Below are positions 1 through 10,142 of a stretch of DNA of 47,402 nucleotides, in pieces; the stretch's first letter is position 1, and every line of letters starts with the position of its first letter. The stretch covers positions 1 through 47,402 of the forward strand of contig NZ_JAHBDQ010000031.1 of the NCBI RefSeq assembly GCF_019956555.1, given 5' to 3'. A program made the position numbers and the translations under genes. The notes beneath the pieces were generated by a model. The model ran no database searches and was not told the origin of the DNA. It saw only the letters and a program-made list of their open reading frames with translations. This DNA comes from Pseudomonas sp. A-RE-19. Lineage in GTDB: Bacteria; Pseudomonadota; Gammaproteobacteria; Pseudomonadales; Pseudomonadaceae.

Positions 1-48
1 ATGGTAGTGTGGGGTTTCCCCATGTGAGAGTAGGTCATCGTCAAGATT
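1..48 (+). rRNA. rrf: 5S ribosomal RNA, 3' portion
   Basis: The first 48 bases match the 3' part of Pseudomonas 5S rRNA. They hold the conserved GGGGTTTCCCCATG hairpin, the GAGAGTAGG segment and the terminal ATCGTCAAG strand, which would pair with the 5' end of the molecule. The 5' part lies outside the window, so this is the tail of an rRNA operon reading rightward. A strong intrinsic terminator follows at once. The last base is approximate. Confidence 0.93.
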
Positions 49-56
49 AAATTCCG

Positions 57-91
57 AAACCCCTATCTGCGTATGCAGGTAGGGGTTTTGT
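57..91 (+). terminator. rRNA operon intrinsic terminator
   Basis: A 14-bp perfect inverted repeat (arms 57-70 and 75-88) closes on a GTAT loop and runs into a T-rich tract. It starts nine bases after the 5S 3' end, as expected for the terminator of an rrn operon, and separates it from recC. Confidence 0.9.
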
Positions 92-202
92 TTTGTCCGC
101 AGGAAAGTTCGTACAGCACCATCGGACCGCTCCCGGCTGTCACCGTCTCCCGACAATGCTAAGGTTCGGCCCTAGCTTTTGTATTTTCCCAAGGAAGCCT
201 TT

Positions 203-3200
203 ATGCCGGACGCCGCGTCCCTCAGTGCTGGTTTTATGGTGGTTCATGGCAACCGCCTGGACGAGTTGCGCAGCCTGGTAGTCAGCTGGATGCGGCGCTA
301 CCCACTGGCTCCCTTGGAAAATGAAATCGCTCTGGTCCAGAGTAACGGCATCGCCCAATGGCTGAAGCTGGCACTGGCCGAAGATCCCGAAGATGACGAT
401 ATGGGCGGCTGCGGAATTGCCGCAGCCATCGATGTGCAGTTACCAGGCAGCTTCATGTGGCAGCTCTATCGCATGGTGCTGGGGCGTGACGAAATCCCGG
501 CCAAATCCCTGCTCGATAAAGCCCCGCTGACCTGGCGTCTGATGCGTCTGCTACCACAGTTGATCAATCAGGCGCACTTTGAACCCCTGCAGCGCTTCCT
601 TACGAATGACACCGACTTACGCAAACGCTATCAGTTGGCCGAGCGACTGGCGGATCTGTTTGACCAATACCAGGTCTACCGTGCCGACTGGCTCGAAGAC
701 TGGGCAGAAGGTCGCCATCAATTACGCAACGGCAGGGGCGAAGCGAAATCCCTGCCCCCGGCCAACTGCTGGCAGGCAGAGTTGTGGCGTGCGCTATTAC
801 TGGATGTCGGTGAGCAAGGTATGGCGCAAAGCCGTGCGGGCGTCCATCAACGCTTTATAGAGCGCATCAACAACCTTGACGTCGCACCCAGTGGACTGCC
901 TTCACGGGTAATCGTTTTCGGGATTTCCTCGCTGCCCGCCCAAGCTCTTGAAGCCCTTGCAGGACTGGCGCGGTTCAGCCAGGTTTTGTTATGCGTGCAT
1001 AACCCCTGTCGTCACCATTGGGCGGACATCGTCGCCGATAAAGACCTGCTGCGGCATCAATACAAACGTCAGGCTCGCAAGCACGGCATGCCGGTTGTGC
1101 TCGATCCGCAGACCCTTCATCAGCATGCCCATCCATTACTGGCAGCATGGGGAAAGCAGGGGCGGGACTACATCAACCTGCTCGACAGTTACGACGATCC
1201 CAATAGCTATCGCTCTGCATTTCGCGACGGACGCATCGACCTTTTCAGCGAAAACCAGCCCCAGAACATGCTCAATCAGTTGCAGGACGACATCCTGGAA
1301 TTGCGCCCCCTGAACGAGACTCGCGAACGTTGGCCTGCGGTCGACCTGAATAAGGACGAATCGATCCGCTTTCACATCGCCCACAGTGCTCAACGCGAAG
1401 TGGAAATCCTTCACGATCAGTTGCTCGCGCAATTCAGTGCTGACCCAGGCCTTAGGCCTCGCGATGTGATCGTGATGGTTCCGGACATCGACAGTTATGC
1501 CCCGCACATCCGCGCTGTCTTTGGCCAGCTTGAACGCTTTGATCCACGTTTCATTCCCTTCACGCTCGCGGATCAGGGCCAGCGCGGCCGGGATCCGCTA
1601 CTGATCGCTGTCGAACATCTGCTCAAGTTGCCGGACAGTCGCTTCCCTGTCAGCGAAATTCTTGATCTGCTCGACGTTCCGGCATTACGCGCTCGGTTTG
1701 GCGTAGAGGAACGTGACCTGCCGACCTTGCATCGCTGGATCGAAGGCGCGGGCATTCGCTGGGGAATGAATGCCGAGCAGCGCGCGGGTTTGGGATTACC
1801 TGAAGAGCTGGAGCAAAACAGTTGGCGTTTCGGTCTGCGACGGATGCTGCTCGGTTATGCCGTGGGCAGCGCCAGTGCCTGCGAGGGGATCGAGCCCTAC
1901 GATGAAATCGGTGGTCTGGATGCTGCGCTCATTGGTCCTTTGGTCGCCCTGTTGGATGCGCTGGAGATCGCTCACCGGGAGCTCACTCAACCAGCCCCAC
2001 CCAAACAATGGGGCGTGCGCTTGCAAGCGCTGGTGCAGTTGTTCTTCCTGGCCAGTAACGAGCATGACGACTACTTGCTGGCCCAACTCGAAGAGCTGCG
2101 CGAGACCTGGCTTGAAACCTGCGAATCCGTAGGTTTGCAGGATGAGTTACCGCTGACGGTAGTCCGGGAAGCCTGGCTGGCGGGTCTGGACCAAGGCCGA
2201 CTGTCTCAGCGTTTTCTCGCCGGGGCCGTTAACTTCTGTACCTTAATGCCCATGCGAGCGATCCCGTTCAAACGGGTCTGCCTGCTTGGCATGAATGACG
2301 GCGATTACCCTCGCGCGCAGCCGCCGCTGGATTTCGACCTGATGGGCAGTGACTACCGCCCCGGCGATCGTTCCCGACGTGAAGATGACCGCTATCTATT
2401 GCTGGAAGCATTGTTATCGGCGCGCGATCAACTCTATATCAGCTGGGTCGGTCGCAGTATCCGGGACAACAGTGAGCGCCCTGCTTCGGTGTTGATAGGG
2501 CAGTTGCGTGACCATCTCGCCAGTGGCTGGCGACTGCGCGATGACAATGATGACCTGCTTGAATCCATGACCCAGGAACACCCGCTGCAACCCTTCAGCC
2601 ATCGCTATTTTCATGAGGGCGATGATCTGTTCAGCTACGCCAGCGAGTGGCAGCTTCTCCATCAAGCCAGCGATCTGACGACTGATATCGAAGTGCTTGA
2701 ACCCTACGTCCAGGACGAACCGCTGAGCCTGGGTCAGTTGCAGGATTTTCTGCGCAACCCTGTACGACATTTCTTCAGTCAGCGGCTCAAGGTGTTCTTT
2801 GAGGCAGCCGAGGTGCCTTTGGCGGATGAAGAGCCATTCGTCCTCGATGCGCTGCAACGCTATAGCCTCAGCGACAGCTTGCTCGAAGCGGCACTGGGGC
2901 AACTGGACCAAACCGATCAGGTACTGGAGGCCCAGGCAAAACGCCTGCAAAACAGCGGGCTCTTGCCCATGGCCGGTTTTGGCGAATGCCTGCAGCGAGA
3001 GTTGATCGAACCGCTGCCGGATCTGTTGCAGCGCTATCGGCAGCTTCTGGCGTTATGGCCGACCCCGCTCACCAGCGCGTTGCCCGTGAGTCTGGAGCTG
3101 CACGGGCTGCGTCTGGAGGGTTGGCTCAGTGGTCTGCATCAACGCGCGGATGGCGGGTTGTTGTCGGTGACCACGATCCCCAACAGTATCGGTTCGACCA

Positions 3201-3655
3201 AGACCCGAAAGTGGCATCGTTTGACGCGACCTTGGGTCAATCACCTGGTTGCCTGCGCCAGCGGCATGCCGATGACAACCGCGTTGGTGGCCAGCGACGA
3301 CAGTCTGCTGCTCGGTCCGATGGAGGCGGCTGCTGCATCCCGGATGCTGGGCGATCTGTTGCTGGCCTGGCAAACGGGCATGCGCCAGCCGCTGCCGATT
3401 GCAGTAAAAACAGCCTTCGCCTGGCTCGCTCAAACCGACTCGAGCAAAGCTGACGCCGCTGCCCGCAAGGCCTATGAAGGCGACGGCCAGACCACTGACG
3501 GTGAGCGCCGCGAAAGCCCGGCACTCGCTCGGCAATTCGCCGATTACGATGCACTGATTGCCGACGAGACCTTCCCTGATTGGTGCAACGCCTTGTATCG
3601 GCCGCTGTTTGAGGCCCCTTGGCGTTCATTGACCAGCGAGGAGGCGCGCTCATGA
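203..3655 (+). CDS. recC: Exodeoxyribonuclease V (RecBCD) gamma subunit RecC
   Basis: RecC scans for Chi and holds the split DNA strands in the RecBCD helicase-nuclease, which repairs double-strand breaks and degrades foreign linear DNA in the cytoplasm. The 1150-residue product starts with the typical RecC N-terminus (VHGNRLDELRSLVVSW, then SNGIAQWLK), and its length suits the family. It has a degenerate helicase-like fold; I see no intact Walker motif. The ATG at 203 follows AAGGAAG by five bases, which favours it over a TTG at 179 in the same frame. The stop overlaps the recB start (ATGA), so the two are translationally coupled. The order recC-recB-recD is the usual one in Pseudomonas. Confidence 0.95.
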   Translation: MPDAASLSAGFMVVHGNRLDELRSLVVSWMRRYPLAPLENEIALVQSNGIAQWLKLALAEDPEDDDMGGCGIAAAIDVQLPGSFMWQLYRMVLGRDEIPAKSLLDKAPLTWRLMRLLPQLINQAHFEPLQRFLTNDTDLRKRYQLAERLADLFDQYQVYRADWLEDWAEGRHQLRNGRGEAKSLPPANCWQAELWRALLLDVGEQGMAQSRAGVHQRFIERINNLDVAPSGLPSRVIVFGISSLPAQALEALAGLARFSQVLLCVHNPCRHHWADIVADKDLLRHQYKRQARKHGMPVVLDPQTLHQHAHPLLAAWGKQGRDYINLLDSYDDPNSYRSAFRDGRIDLFSENQPQNMLNQLQDDILELRPLNETRERWPAVDLNKDESIRFHIAHSAQREVEILHDQLLAQFSADPGLRPRDVIVMVPDIDSYAPHIRAVFGQLERFDPRFIPFTLADQGQRGRDPLLIAVEHLLKLPDSRFPVSEILDLLDVPALRARFGVEERDLPTLHRWIEGAGIRWGMNAEQRAGLGLPEELEQNSWRFGLRRMLLGYAVGSASACEGIEPYDEIGGLDAALIGPLVALLDALEIAHRELTQPAPPKQWGVRLQALVQLFFLASNEHDDYLLAQLEELRETWLETCESVGLQDELPLTVVREAWLAGLDQGRLSQRFLAGAVNFCTLMPMRAIPFKRVCLLGMNDGDYPRAQPPLDFDLMGSDYRPGDRSRREDDRYLLLEALLSARDQLYISWVGRSIRDNSERPASVLIGQLRDHLASGWRLRDDNDDLLESMTQEHPLQPFSHRYFHEGDDLFSYASEWQLLHQASDLTTDIEVLEPYVQDEPLSLGQLQDFLRNPVRHFFSQRLKVFFEAAEVPLADEEPFVLDALQRYSLSDSLLEAALGQLDQTDQVLEAQAKRLQNSGLLPMAGFGECLQRELIEPLPDLLQRYRQLLALWPTPLTSALPVSLELHGLRLEGWLSGLHQRADGGLLSVTTIPNSIGSTKTRKWHRLTRPWVNHLVACASGMPMTTALVASDDSLLLGPMEAAAASRMLGDLLLAWQTGMRQPLPIAVKTAFAWLAQTDSSKADAAARKAYEGDGQTTDGERRESPALARQFADYDALIADETFPDWCNALYRPLFEAPWRSLTSEEARS

Positions 3656-6600
3656 CCACGAAAACACCGCTGGCCCTGGCCTTCCCCCTGCGTGGCAGCC
3701 AACTGATCGAGGCCAGCGCCGGGACCGGCAAGACCTTCACCATTTCAGCGCTGTACTTGCGTCTGGTCCTTGGCCATGGCGGCGAATCAAGTGGTTTCGG
3801 CCGTGAATTACTGCCGCCGCAAATCCTCGTGGTGACCTTCACCGATGCCGCGACCAAAGAGCTGCGCGAGCGTATTCGCACTCGGCTGGCCGAAGCCGCC
3901 CGGTTCTTCCGCGATGAGACACCGGCACCGGATGGCCTCATTGCCGAATTGCGCGAGCAGTACCTCCCTGAACAATGGTCCGGGTGTGCAAACCGCCTGG
4001 ACATCGCCGCCCAGTGGATGGATGAAGCGGCGGTATCGACCATCCACAGTTGGTGCCAGCGCATGCTGCGCGAACATGCGTTCGACAGTGGCAGTCTGTT
4101 CACCCAGACCCTGGAAACCGATCACAGCGATTTGCTCGGCGAAGTCCTGCGCGACTACTGGCGGCTGTTCTGCTACCCGATGCAAGGCGATGCGTTGAAT
4201 TGGGTTCGCGGCAATTGGGGTGGCCCGGCGGCGTTGTTGCCGCGAGTGCGTGGGTTGTTCGCCAGCGAGCGTGACAGCGTTGAAAGTAAAGAGCCGGCCG
4301 AGTTGATCGCCGACTGCCTGCAGGAACGACGGGCCGCCTTGCTCGAACTCAAGATGCCCTGGCGCCAATGGGCGGATGAGTTGCTTGCCATCTGTCACCA
4401 GGGCGTTGCAAGCAAGAGCGTCGATGGTCGCAAGATGCAGGCGCGCTACTTTGAACCCTGGTTCGAAAAACTTCGGGCCTGGGCCGAAGATGAGTCTCTC
4501 GAGCAACTGGACATTGGCACCGGCTTCACTCGCCTGACCCCCGATGGCATGGCTGAAGCCTGGAAGGGTGAAGCCCCCCGTCATCCCGGTCTCGATGCGA
4601 TGCCCGGTCTCAAGACCCGTCTCGATGATTTGCCGACCCCTGATGCCGCCGTGCTGCAACACGCCGCACATTGGGTGGGTGCTCGGTTCGAGGAAGAAAA
4701 ACGTCGCCGCGCGGAAATGGGCTTTGATGACATGCTGTTGCGCCTTGATGCAGCGCTGCAGTCCGACGGCGGTGAGCGCCTGGCGACGTTGATTCGTGAG
4801 CAATTCCCGGTCGCGTTGATCGATGAGTTTCAGGACACCGACCCGGTGCAGTATCGGATTTTCGAGAGCATTTATCGCATCGAAGACAACAACCCTGAGT
4901 CCGGTTTATTCCTTATCGGCGATCCGAAGCAGGCGATCTATGCCTTCCGTGGTGCCGACATCTATACCTACCTGCGCGCCCGCCAGGCCACCACTGGCCG
5001 CCTGCATACCCTGGGCACCAACTTCCGTTCCAGTCATGGCATGGTCAGTGCGGTGAACCATGTATTCGAACGCGCCGAATCTCGTGAGCAGGGGCGCGGA
5101 GCATTCCTGTTCCGTGAGAAGAATGGCGAAAACCCGGTACCGTTTTTACCCGTCGAATCCCAGGGGCGTAAAGAAGTCCTGCACATTGATGGTCAGGTGG
5201 TTCCCGCGCTGAACATCTGGCACCTGTCCGCCGATCAGCCACTGTCTGGCGCGGTGTACCGACAACAATTGGCCGCCGCCTGCGCCAGTGAAATCACCGC
5301 GCTGCTCAATGGCGGTCAGCAAGGCCATGCGGGCTTCATCCAGGATGGTAAGGACTTCAGAGGTCTGCTGCCGGCGGATATCGCGATCCTGGTGCGTGAC
5401 GGCAAAGAAGCCCAGGCCGTGCGCGGCGAATTATCTGCCCGCGGTGTGCGTAGTGTTTATCTCTCAGACAAGGACTCAGTGTTCGCCGCGCAGGAAGCCC
5501 ATGACCTGCTGAGCTGGCTCAAGGCATGCGCCGAGCCAGATGTTGAGCGTCCCCTCCGTGCTGCGTTGGCGTGTATCACGCTGAACCTTTCGCTGGCTGA
5601 ACTGGAGCGGTTGAATCAGGATGAACTGGCCTGGGAAGCGCGGGTCATGCAGTTCCGCGGTTATCGCGAGTTATGGCGCAAGCAGGGTGTATTGCCAATG
5701 CTGCGACGTCTGCTGCATGACTTCCAGCTGCCCCAGGCATTGATCGCGCGCAGCGATGGCGAGCGGGTATTGACCAACCTGCTGCACCTGTCCGAGTTGC
5801 TGCAACAGGCGGCTGCCGAACTTGATGGTGAACAAGCCTTGATCCGTCACTTGTCCGAGCATCTGGCGCTGTCCGGTCAGGCCGGCGAAGAACAGATCCT
5901 GCGTCTGGAGAGCGACGAGCAACTGGTCAAGGTCGTGACTATCCACAAATCCAAAGGGCTTGAGTATCCCTTGGTGTTTCTGCCGTTCATTTGCTCGGCC
6001 AAACCAGTGGATGGCAGTCGTTTGCCTTTGCATTACCACGACGCCGCGGGCAAGGCTCAGGTGAGTTTGAAGCCGACGACCGAGTTGATCGCGCAGGCCG
6101 ATGACGAGCGTCTGGCCGAAGATCTTCGTCTGCTCTATGTAGCTCTGACCCGGGCACAACATGCTTGCTGGCTCGGTGTGACTGATCTCAAACGCGGCAA
6201 TAACAACGGCTCGGTTCTGCACCTTTGTGCATTGGGTTATCTGCTGGGTGGTGGCGCGCCGTTGACCGAGTCGGCAGGTTTGCGGCGTTGGCTGGAAGAC
6301 CTGCGGCAAGACTGTCCGGCGCTGAACTATGGTGAGATGCCTGACGCGACCACCGAGCATTATCATCCGCCGCGCAACGAAGCGACCTTGCTTGCGCCGC
6401 TGATACCCAAGCGCAAGGCCAGCGAAAACTGGTGGATCGCTTCTTATAGTGCCTTACGCATGGGTGACAGTCTGAGTGTGGGCAGCGACGAAGCGCCGGA
6501 GAGCCCGCAAGCACAAAAACTTTTTGACGACGAACGCCTTGATCCGCAAGCACCGCGAGAGGTTGCCGCTGGCGGTGCTGATATTCATCGATTTCCTCGT

Positions 6601-7341
6601 GGCCCGAATCCCGGCACGTTTCTTCATGGGTTACTCGAATGGGCCGGTGATGAAGGTTTTAACGCTGAACCGCTAACCCTGAAAGATGCCATCGCTCGCC
6701 GCTGCAACCGTCGTGGCTGGGAAGGCTGGATCACCACGCTGAGCGAATGGCTGCAACACCTGCTCAAATCCCCGCTGCACATCGGTGGCGGACAAGCACC
6801 GGTGGTGTTCGAGCAACTCATCCAATACCGGGTCGAGATGGAGTTCTGGTTCGCCAGCCATAAAGTCGATGTGCTCAAGCTCGATGAACTGGTGCGCCAA
6901 TACACCCACAACGGCGTGGCCAGGTTGGCCGCTGAACCGGTGCTGCTCAATGGCATGTTCAAAGGCTTCATCGACCTGACGTTCGAGCACGACGGTCGTT
7001 ATTACGTCGCCGACTATAAATCCAACTGGCTGGGCGTCGATGACGCGGCCTATACCGAGCAGGCCATGGAGCAGTCGATTCTCGATAACCGTTACGATCT
7101 GCAATATGTGTTGTACCTGCTCGCCCTGCATCGCCAGCTCAAGGCGCGGCTGGTCGATTACGATTACGATCGGCATGTCGGTGGGGCGTTGTACCTGTTC
7201 CTTCGCGGTACGCGCGCGGCCAGCCAGGGCGTGTATTTCGCCCGCCCGCCACGGGAGCTGATCGAGCGTCTGGACCGGTTGTTCCAGGGCAAGCCAGAGC
7301 CCAAGGCTGAGCCCGCCTGGGAACAGGGAGTACTGCTATGA
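3652..7341 (+). CDS. recB: Exodeoxyribonuclease V (RecBCD) beta subunit RecB
   Basis: RecB is the 3'-5' helicase and the only nuclease of RecBCD, and it loads RecA after Chi. The 1229-residue protein shows a UvrD-type helicase with Walker A (EASAGTGKTFT, near residues 20-30) and the DEFQDTDP motif at about 391-398. The C-terminal PD-(D/E)XK nuclease has candidate metal ligands Asp1108 and Asp1121 and catalytic Lys1123 in the DYKSNW motif. All key motifs are intact. The start at 3652 overlaps the recC stop by four bases and is preceded by GAGGAGG; its own stop overlaps the recD start in the same way. Confidence 0.96.
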   Translation: MTTKTPLALAFPLRGSQLIEASAGTGKTFTISALYLRLVLGHGGESSGFGRELLPPQILVVTFTDAATKELRERIRTRLAEAARFFRDETPAPDGLIAELREQYLPEQWSGCANRLDIAAQWMDEAAVSTIHSWCQRMLREHAFDSGSLFTQTLETDHSDLLGEVLRDYWRLFCYPMQGDALNWVRGNWGGPAALLPRVRGLFASERDSVESKEPAELIADCLQERRAALLELKMPWRQWADELLAICHQGVASKSVDGRKMQARYFEPWFEKLRAWAEDESLEQLDIGTGFTRLTPDGMAEAWKGEAPRHPGLDAMPGLKTRLDDLPTPDAAVLQHAAHWVGARFEEEKRRRAEMGFDDMLLRLDAALQSDGGERLATLIREQFPVALIDEFQDTDPVQYRIFESIYRIEDNNPESGLFLIGDPKQAIYAFRGADIYTYLRARQATTGRLHTLGTNFRSSHGMVSAVNHVFERAESREQGRGAFLFREKNGENPVPFLPVESQGRKEVLHIDGQVVPALNIWHLSADQPLSGAVYRQQLAAACASEITALLNGGQQGHAGFIQDGKDFRGLLPADIAILVRDGKEAQAVRGELSARGVRSVYLSDKDSVFAAQEAHDLLSWLKACAEPDVERPLRAALACITLNLSLAELERLNQDELAWEARVMQFRGYRELWRKQGVLPMLRRLLHDFQLPQALIARSDGERVLTNLLHLSELLQQAAAELDGEQALIRHLSEHLALSGQAGEEQILRLESDEQLVKVVTIHKSKGLEYPLVFLPFICSAKPVDGSRLPLHYHDAAGKAQVSLKPTTELIAQADDERLAEDLRLLYVALTRAQHACWLGVTDLKRGNNNGSVLHLCALGYLLGGGAPLTESAGLRRWLEDLRQDCPALNYGEMPDATTEHYHPPRNEATLLAPLIPKRKASENWWIASYSALRMGDSLSVGSDEAPESPQAQKLFDDERLDPQAPREVAAGGADIHRFPRGPNPGTFLHGLLEWAGDEGFNAEPLTLKDAIARRCNRRGWEGWITTLSEWLQHLLKSPLHIGGGQAPVVFEQLIQYRVEMEFWFASHKVDVLKLDELVRQYTHNGVARLAAEPVLLNGMFKGFIDLTFEHDGRYYVADYKSNWLGVDDAAYTEQAMEQSILDNRYDLQYVLYLLALHRQLKARLVDYDYDRHVGGALYLFLRGTRAASQGVYFARPPRELIERLDRLFQGKPEPKAEPAWEQGVLL

Positions 7342-9446
7342 GTCGCACTTTCGCTGACTTGTTACCTACGCCGTTGGCGGCCGAAAGTCTGGCGGATCTG
7401 GCGCCGTTGAGTCGCGCGGACGATTTGTTGCTGCTGCTCACGCGCTGGGTCGAACGCGGCTGGTTGCGGGCGCTGGACAAAGCCTTCGTCGCCTTTCTCC
7501 ACGAACTCGCCCCCGACGATGACCCTCTGGTGCTGCTGGCCGCTGCGTTGACCAGTCACCAGCTGGGCCACGGCCATGTCTGCCTGGATCTGTTCGAAAC
7601 GCTGAAAGAGCCAGACTTCGCCCTGTCGCTGCCGCCGGAAGGTGATCTGCAAAATGGCGCGATGTTGCTGCCGTCGCAATTGCTCGAGGCGCTGGATGGC
7701 GCCCATTGGTGCAAGGTTCTGGCCTCAAGCAATCTGGTGGCTCTGGCAGTCGATGGTCGTGAGGCCGCGCAACACAGGCCGTTGGTGCTATCGGGTAAAC
7801 GTCTGTACCTGCGCCGCTACTGGGCTTACGAACGGCGCATCGACAACGCCCTGCGTCAGCGCCTGGCGGCACACGAAACAACACCGAGTGATTTACCTCA
7901 ACGCCTGACCGGCCTGTTCGGTCCAGCCAGGCCTGATGAAGTGATTGACTGGCAGAAACTCGCCTGTGCCCTGGCTACCCGCAGCGCATTCAGCATCGTC
8001 ACTGGCGGCCCGGGAACCGGCAAGACCACCACGGTCGTGCGCTTGCTGGCATTGCTCCAGGCGCCCGCGGTGGAGGCCGGCAAACCGCTGCGCATTCGTC
8101 TCGCGGCGCCCACTGGCAAAGCTGCCGCACGATTGACCGAGTCCATCAGCCAGCAGGTTCAAACCCTGAAAGTTGCTGAAACGGTGCGGGAGAAAATCCC
8201 GTCGGATGTCACCACCGTGCATCGTTTGCTCGGTAGCCGACCCGGCACCCGACATTTCCGGCACCACGCCGGCAATCGCTTGCCACTGGACGTTTTGGTG
8301 GTCGACGAAGCCTCGATGATTGATCTGGAAATGATGGCCAATCTGCTCGACGCGTTGCCGGCCCATGCTCGTCTGGTGCTGCTGGGTGACAAGGACCAAC
8401 TGGCGTCGGTGGAAGCCGGTGCCGTCCTGGGTGATTTGTGCCGCGACGCCGAAGCCGGTTGGTACAGCCCGCAGACCCGCGAATGGCTGGAGACGGTCAG
8501 CGGTGAAAACCTCAATGCCAGCGATTTGCACGAAGACATCAACGGAGCGCATCCCCTGGCCCAGCAAGTGGTGATGTTGCGTCACTCGCGGCGCTTCGGC
8601 GAGGGCAGCGGCATTGGCCAGTTGGCCCGTTGGGTCAACCAGCAGCAACCCGAGCAAGCCCGCCGGTTGTTGGCGGCTGGAAGTCACCACGACGTGTTTT
8701 CACTGCCGCTCAAGGGTGAGCATGACCGGGCGCTGGAGCGTTTGCTGCTCGAAGGCCATGGCGAGGGACCGCAAGGTTATCGGCATTACCTGAGTCTTTT
8801 GCGCAGTCACCGACCACCACTCGACAGCCCGCTCGATGATCCACGCTGGGCCGACTGGGCTCGATTGGTGCTGCAAGCCTTCGACGCCTTCCAGCTGTTG
8901 TGCGCCGTACGCAAAGGCCCTTGGGGTGTGGAAGGCTTGAATCAGCGAGTGACTGATGCGTTGCTCAAGGCTCGGCTGATCGACAGCGACCATCAGTGGT
9001 ACGAGGGGAGGCCCGTGCTGATGACCCGCAACGACTATGGCCTGGGTTTGATGAACGGCGACATTGGCATTGCCCTCAAGCTGCCGGAACGTGAGGGGCC
9101 CGAGGCTGGGCGGCAAGTGCTGCGTGTGGCCTTTCCGCGCAACGATGGCCAGGGCGGTGTGCGCTTTGTCCTGCCAAGTCGGCTCAACGATGTGGACACC
9201 GTGTACGCCATGACCGTGCACAAATCCCAGGGCTCGGAATTTGCCCATACGGCGCTGATTCTGCCGGACGCCCTGAACCCTGTGCTCACCAAGGAACTGA
9301 TCTATACCGGGATTACCCGGGCCAAACACTGGTTCACTCTGATTGAGCCTCGCGCCGGTGTATTCGAAGAGGCCGTGCGACGCAAGGTCAAGCGCTTGAG
9401 CGGGTTGATGCTGGAGCTGGAAGAGGGGATCGAGCCGAGTCACTGA
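7338..9446 (+). CDS. recD: Exodeoxyribonuclease V (RecBCD) alpha subunit RecD
   Basis: RecD is the fast 5'-3' helicase motor (SF1B) of RecBCD. The product has 702 residues, somewhat longer than the E. coli subunit (608). Walker A (TGGPGTGKTTT) begins near residue 222 and Walker B (VVDEASMID) near 322. Further helicase motifs lie near the C-terminus (TVHKSQGSEF, YTGITRAK), close to the UvrD/RecD C-terminal fold. It begins on an ATGA overlap with recB and ends the operon; 120 bases without a clear terminator separate it from yfiR. Confidence 0.95.
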   Translation: MSRTFADLLPTPLAAESLADLAPLSRADDLLLLLTRWVERGWLRALDKAFVAFLHELAPDDDPLVLLAAALTSHQLGHGHVCLDLFETLKEPDFALSLPPEGDLQNGAMLLPSQLLEALDGAHWCKVLASSNLVALAVDGREAAQHRPLVLSGKRLYLRRYWAYERRIDNALRQRLAAHETTPSDLPQRLTGLFGPARPDEVIDWQKLACALATRSAFSIVTGGPGTGKTTTVVRLLALLQAPAVEAGKPLRIRLAAPTGKAAARLTESISQQVQTLKVAETVREKIPSDVTTVHRLLGSRPGTRHFRHHAGNRLPLDVLVVDEASMIDLEMMANLLDALPAHARLVLLGDKDQLASVEAGAVLGDLCRDAEAGWYSPQTREWLETVSGENLNASDLHEDINGAHPLAQQVVMLRHSRRFGEGSGIGQLARWVNQQQPEQARRLLAAGSHHDVFSLPLKGEHDRALERLLLEGHGEGPQGYRHYLSLLRSHRPPLDSPLDDPRWADWARLVLQAFDAFQLLCAVRKGPWGVEGLNQRVTDALLKARLIDSDHQWYEGRPVLMTRNDYGLGLMNGDIGIALKLPEREGPEAGRQVLRVAFPRNDGQGGVRFVLPSRLNDVDTVYAMTVHKSQGSEFAHTALILPDALNPVLTKELIYTGITRAKHWFTLIEPRAGVFEEAVRRKVKRLSGLMLELEEGIEPSH

Positions 9447-9566
9447 AACGACGCAGCCCAGACGCCGGGAATCTGCCCGAAGGGCCGTGGTGCGTGGCCT
9501 CGCTGGTGTTTCGGGGCTGTGCTATCGTTGCGGCATCATTTCGTTGCGATCCAAGAGAATCCCTGC

Positions 9567-10142
9567 ATGAAGGTGGCTGTCTGGGCGACAGAGCGCGTCG
9601 TTGGCTGCAAGCAAGTACTGTTTGCCGGCCTTCTCTGTTTGTTGACGGGCGCTGCCTGTGCTCAGCCGGAAACAGTCGAGAGCAAGGCCGACCAGCGCGC
9701 CAGATCGGTTACTCAGGTGGTGCTCGGAATCCTCAGTTATGCCCGGTGGCCTGTTGAGCCCCAACAGTTGCGCCTGTGCGTGGTCGGCCCTACCGAATAC
9801 ACCGACGACCTGGTCAAAGGCACCACTCAAGCCACGGGTCGGCCCGTTACCGTACAACGGTTGCTGGCCGACAACCCGGCCATTGCCGGTGAATGTGATG
9901 CGGTGTACATCGGCAAACTGACCAGCGATGAACGCAGTCGGTTATTCGCCGCGCTGACAGGGCGCCCGGTGTTGAGCATCAGCGAAGGTGGCGATCAATG
10001 CACCGTCGGTAGTCTATTCTGCCTGCGGGTCGGCGATGAACAGGTGTCCTTCGAGGTCAACCTCGACTCGGTCGCCCGCAGTGGTGTGCGCATTCATCCC
10101 AGTGTGCTGCAACTGTCGCGCCGCAAGCCGGCGGCACCATGA
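9567..10142 (+). CDS. yfiR: YfiR, periplasmic repressor of the diguanylate cyclase YfiN
   Basis: YfiR is a DUF4154-family periplasmic protein that binds and holds down YfiN (TpbB), so limiting c-di-GMP and biofilm formation; cell-envelope and redox stress relieve it in P. aeruginosa. The 191-residue product starts with a signal peptide (hydrophobic LFAGLLCLLTG, then AACAQP). The mature part has the family's ILSYARWP segment and four cysteines (LRLC, GEC, and a C-x6-C pair), consistent with the two disulfides known in P. aeruginosa YfiR. ATG 9567 follows AAGAGAA. Its stop overlaps the yfiN start by ATGA. First gene of yfiRNB. Confidence 0.9.
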   Translation: MKVAVWATERVVGCKQVLFAGLLCLLTGAACAQPETVESKADQRARSVTQVVLGILSYARWPVEPQQLRLCVVGPTEYTDDLVKGTTQATGRPVTVQRLLADNPAIAGECDAVYIGKLTSDERSRLFAALTGRPVLSISEGGDQCTVGSLFCLRVGDEQVSFEVNLDSVARSGVRIHPSVLQLSRRKPAAP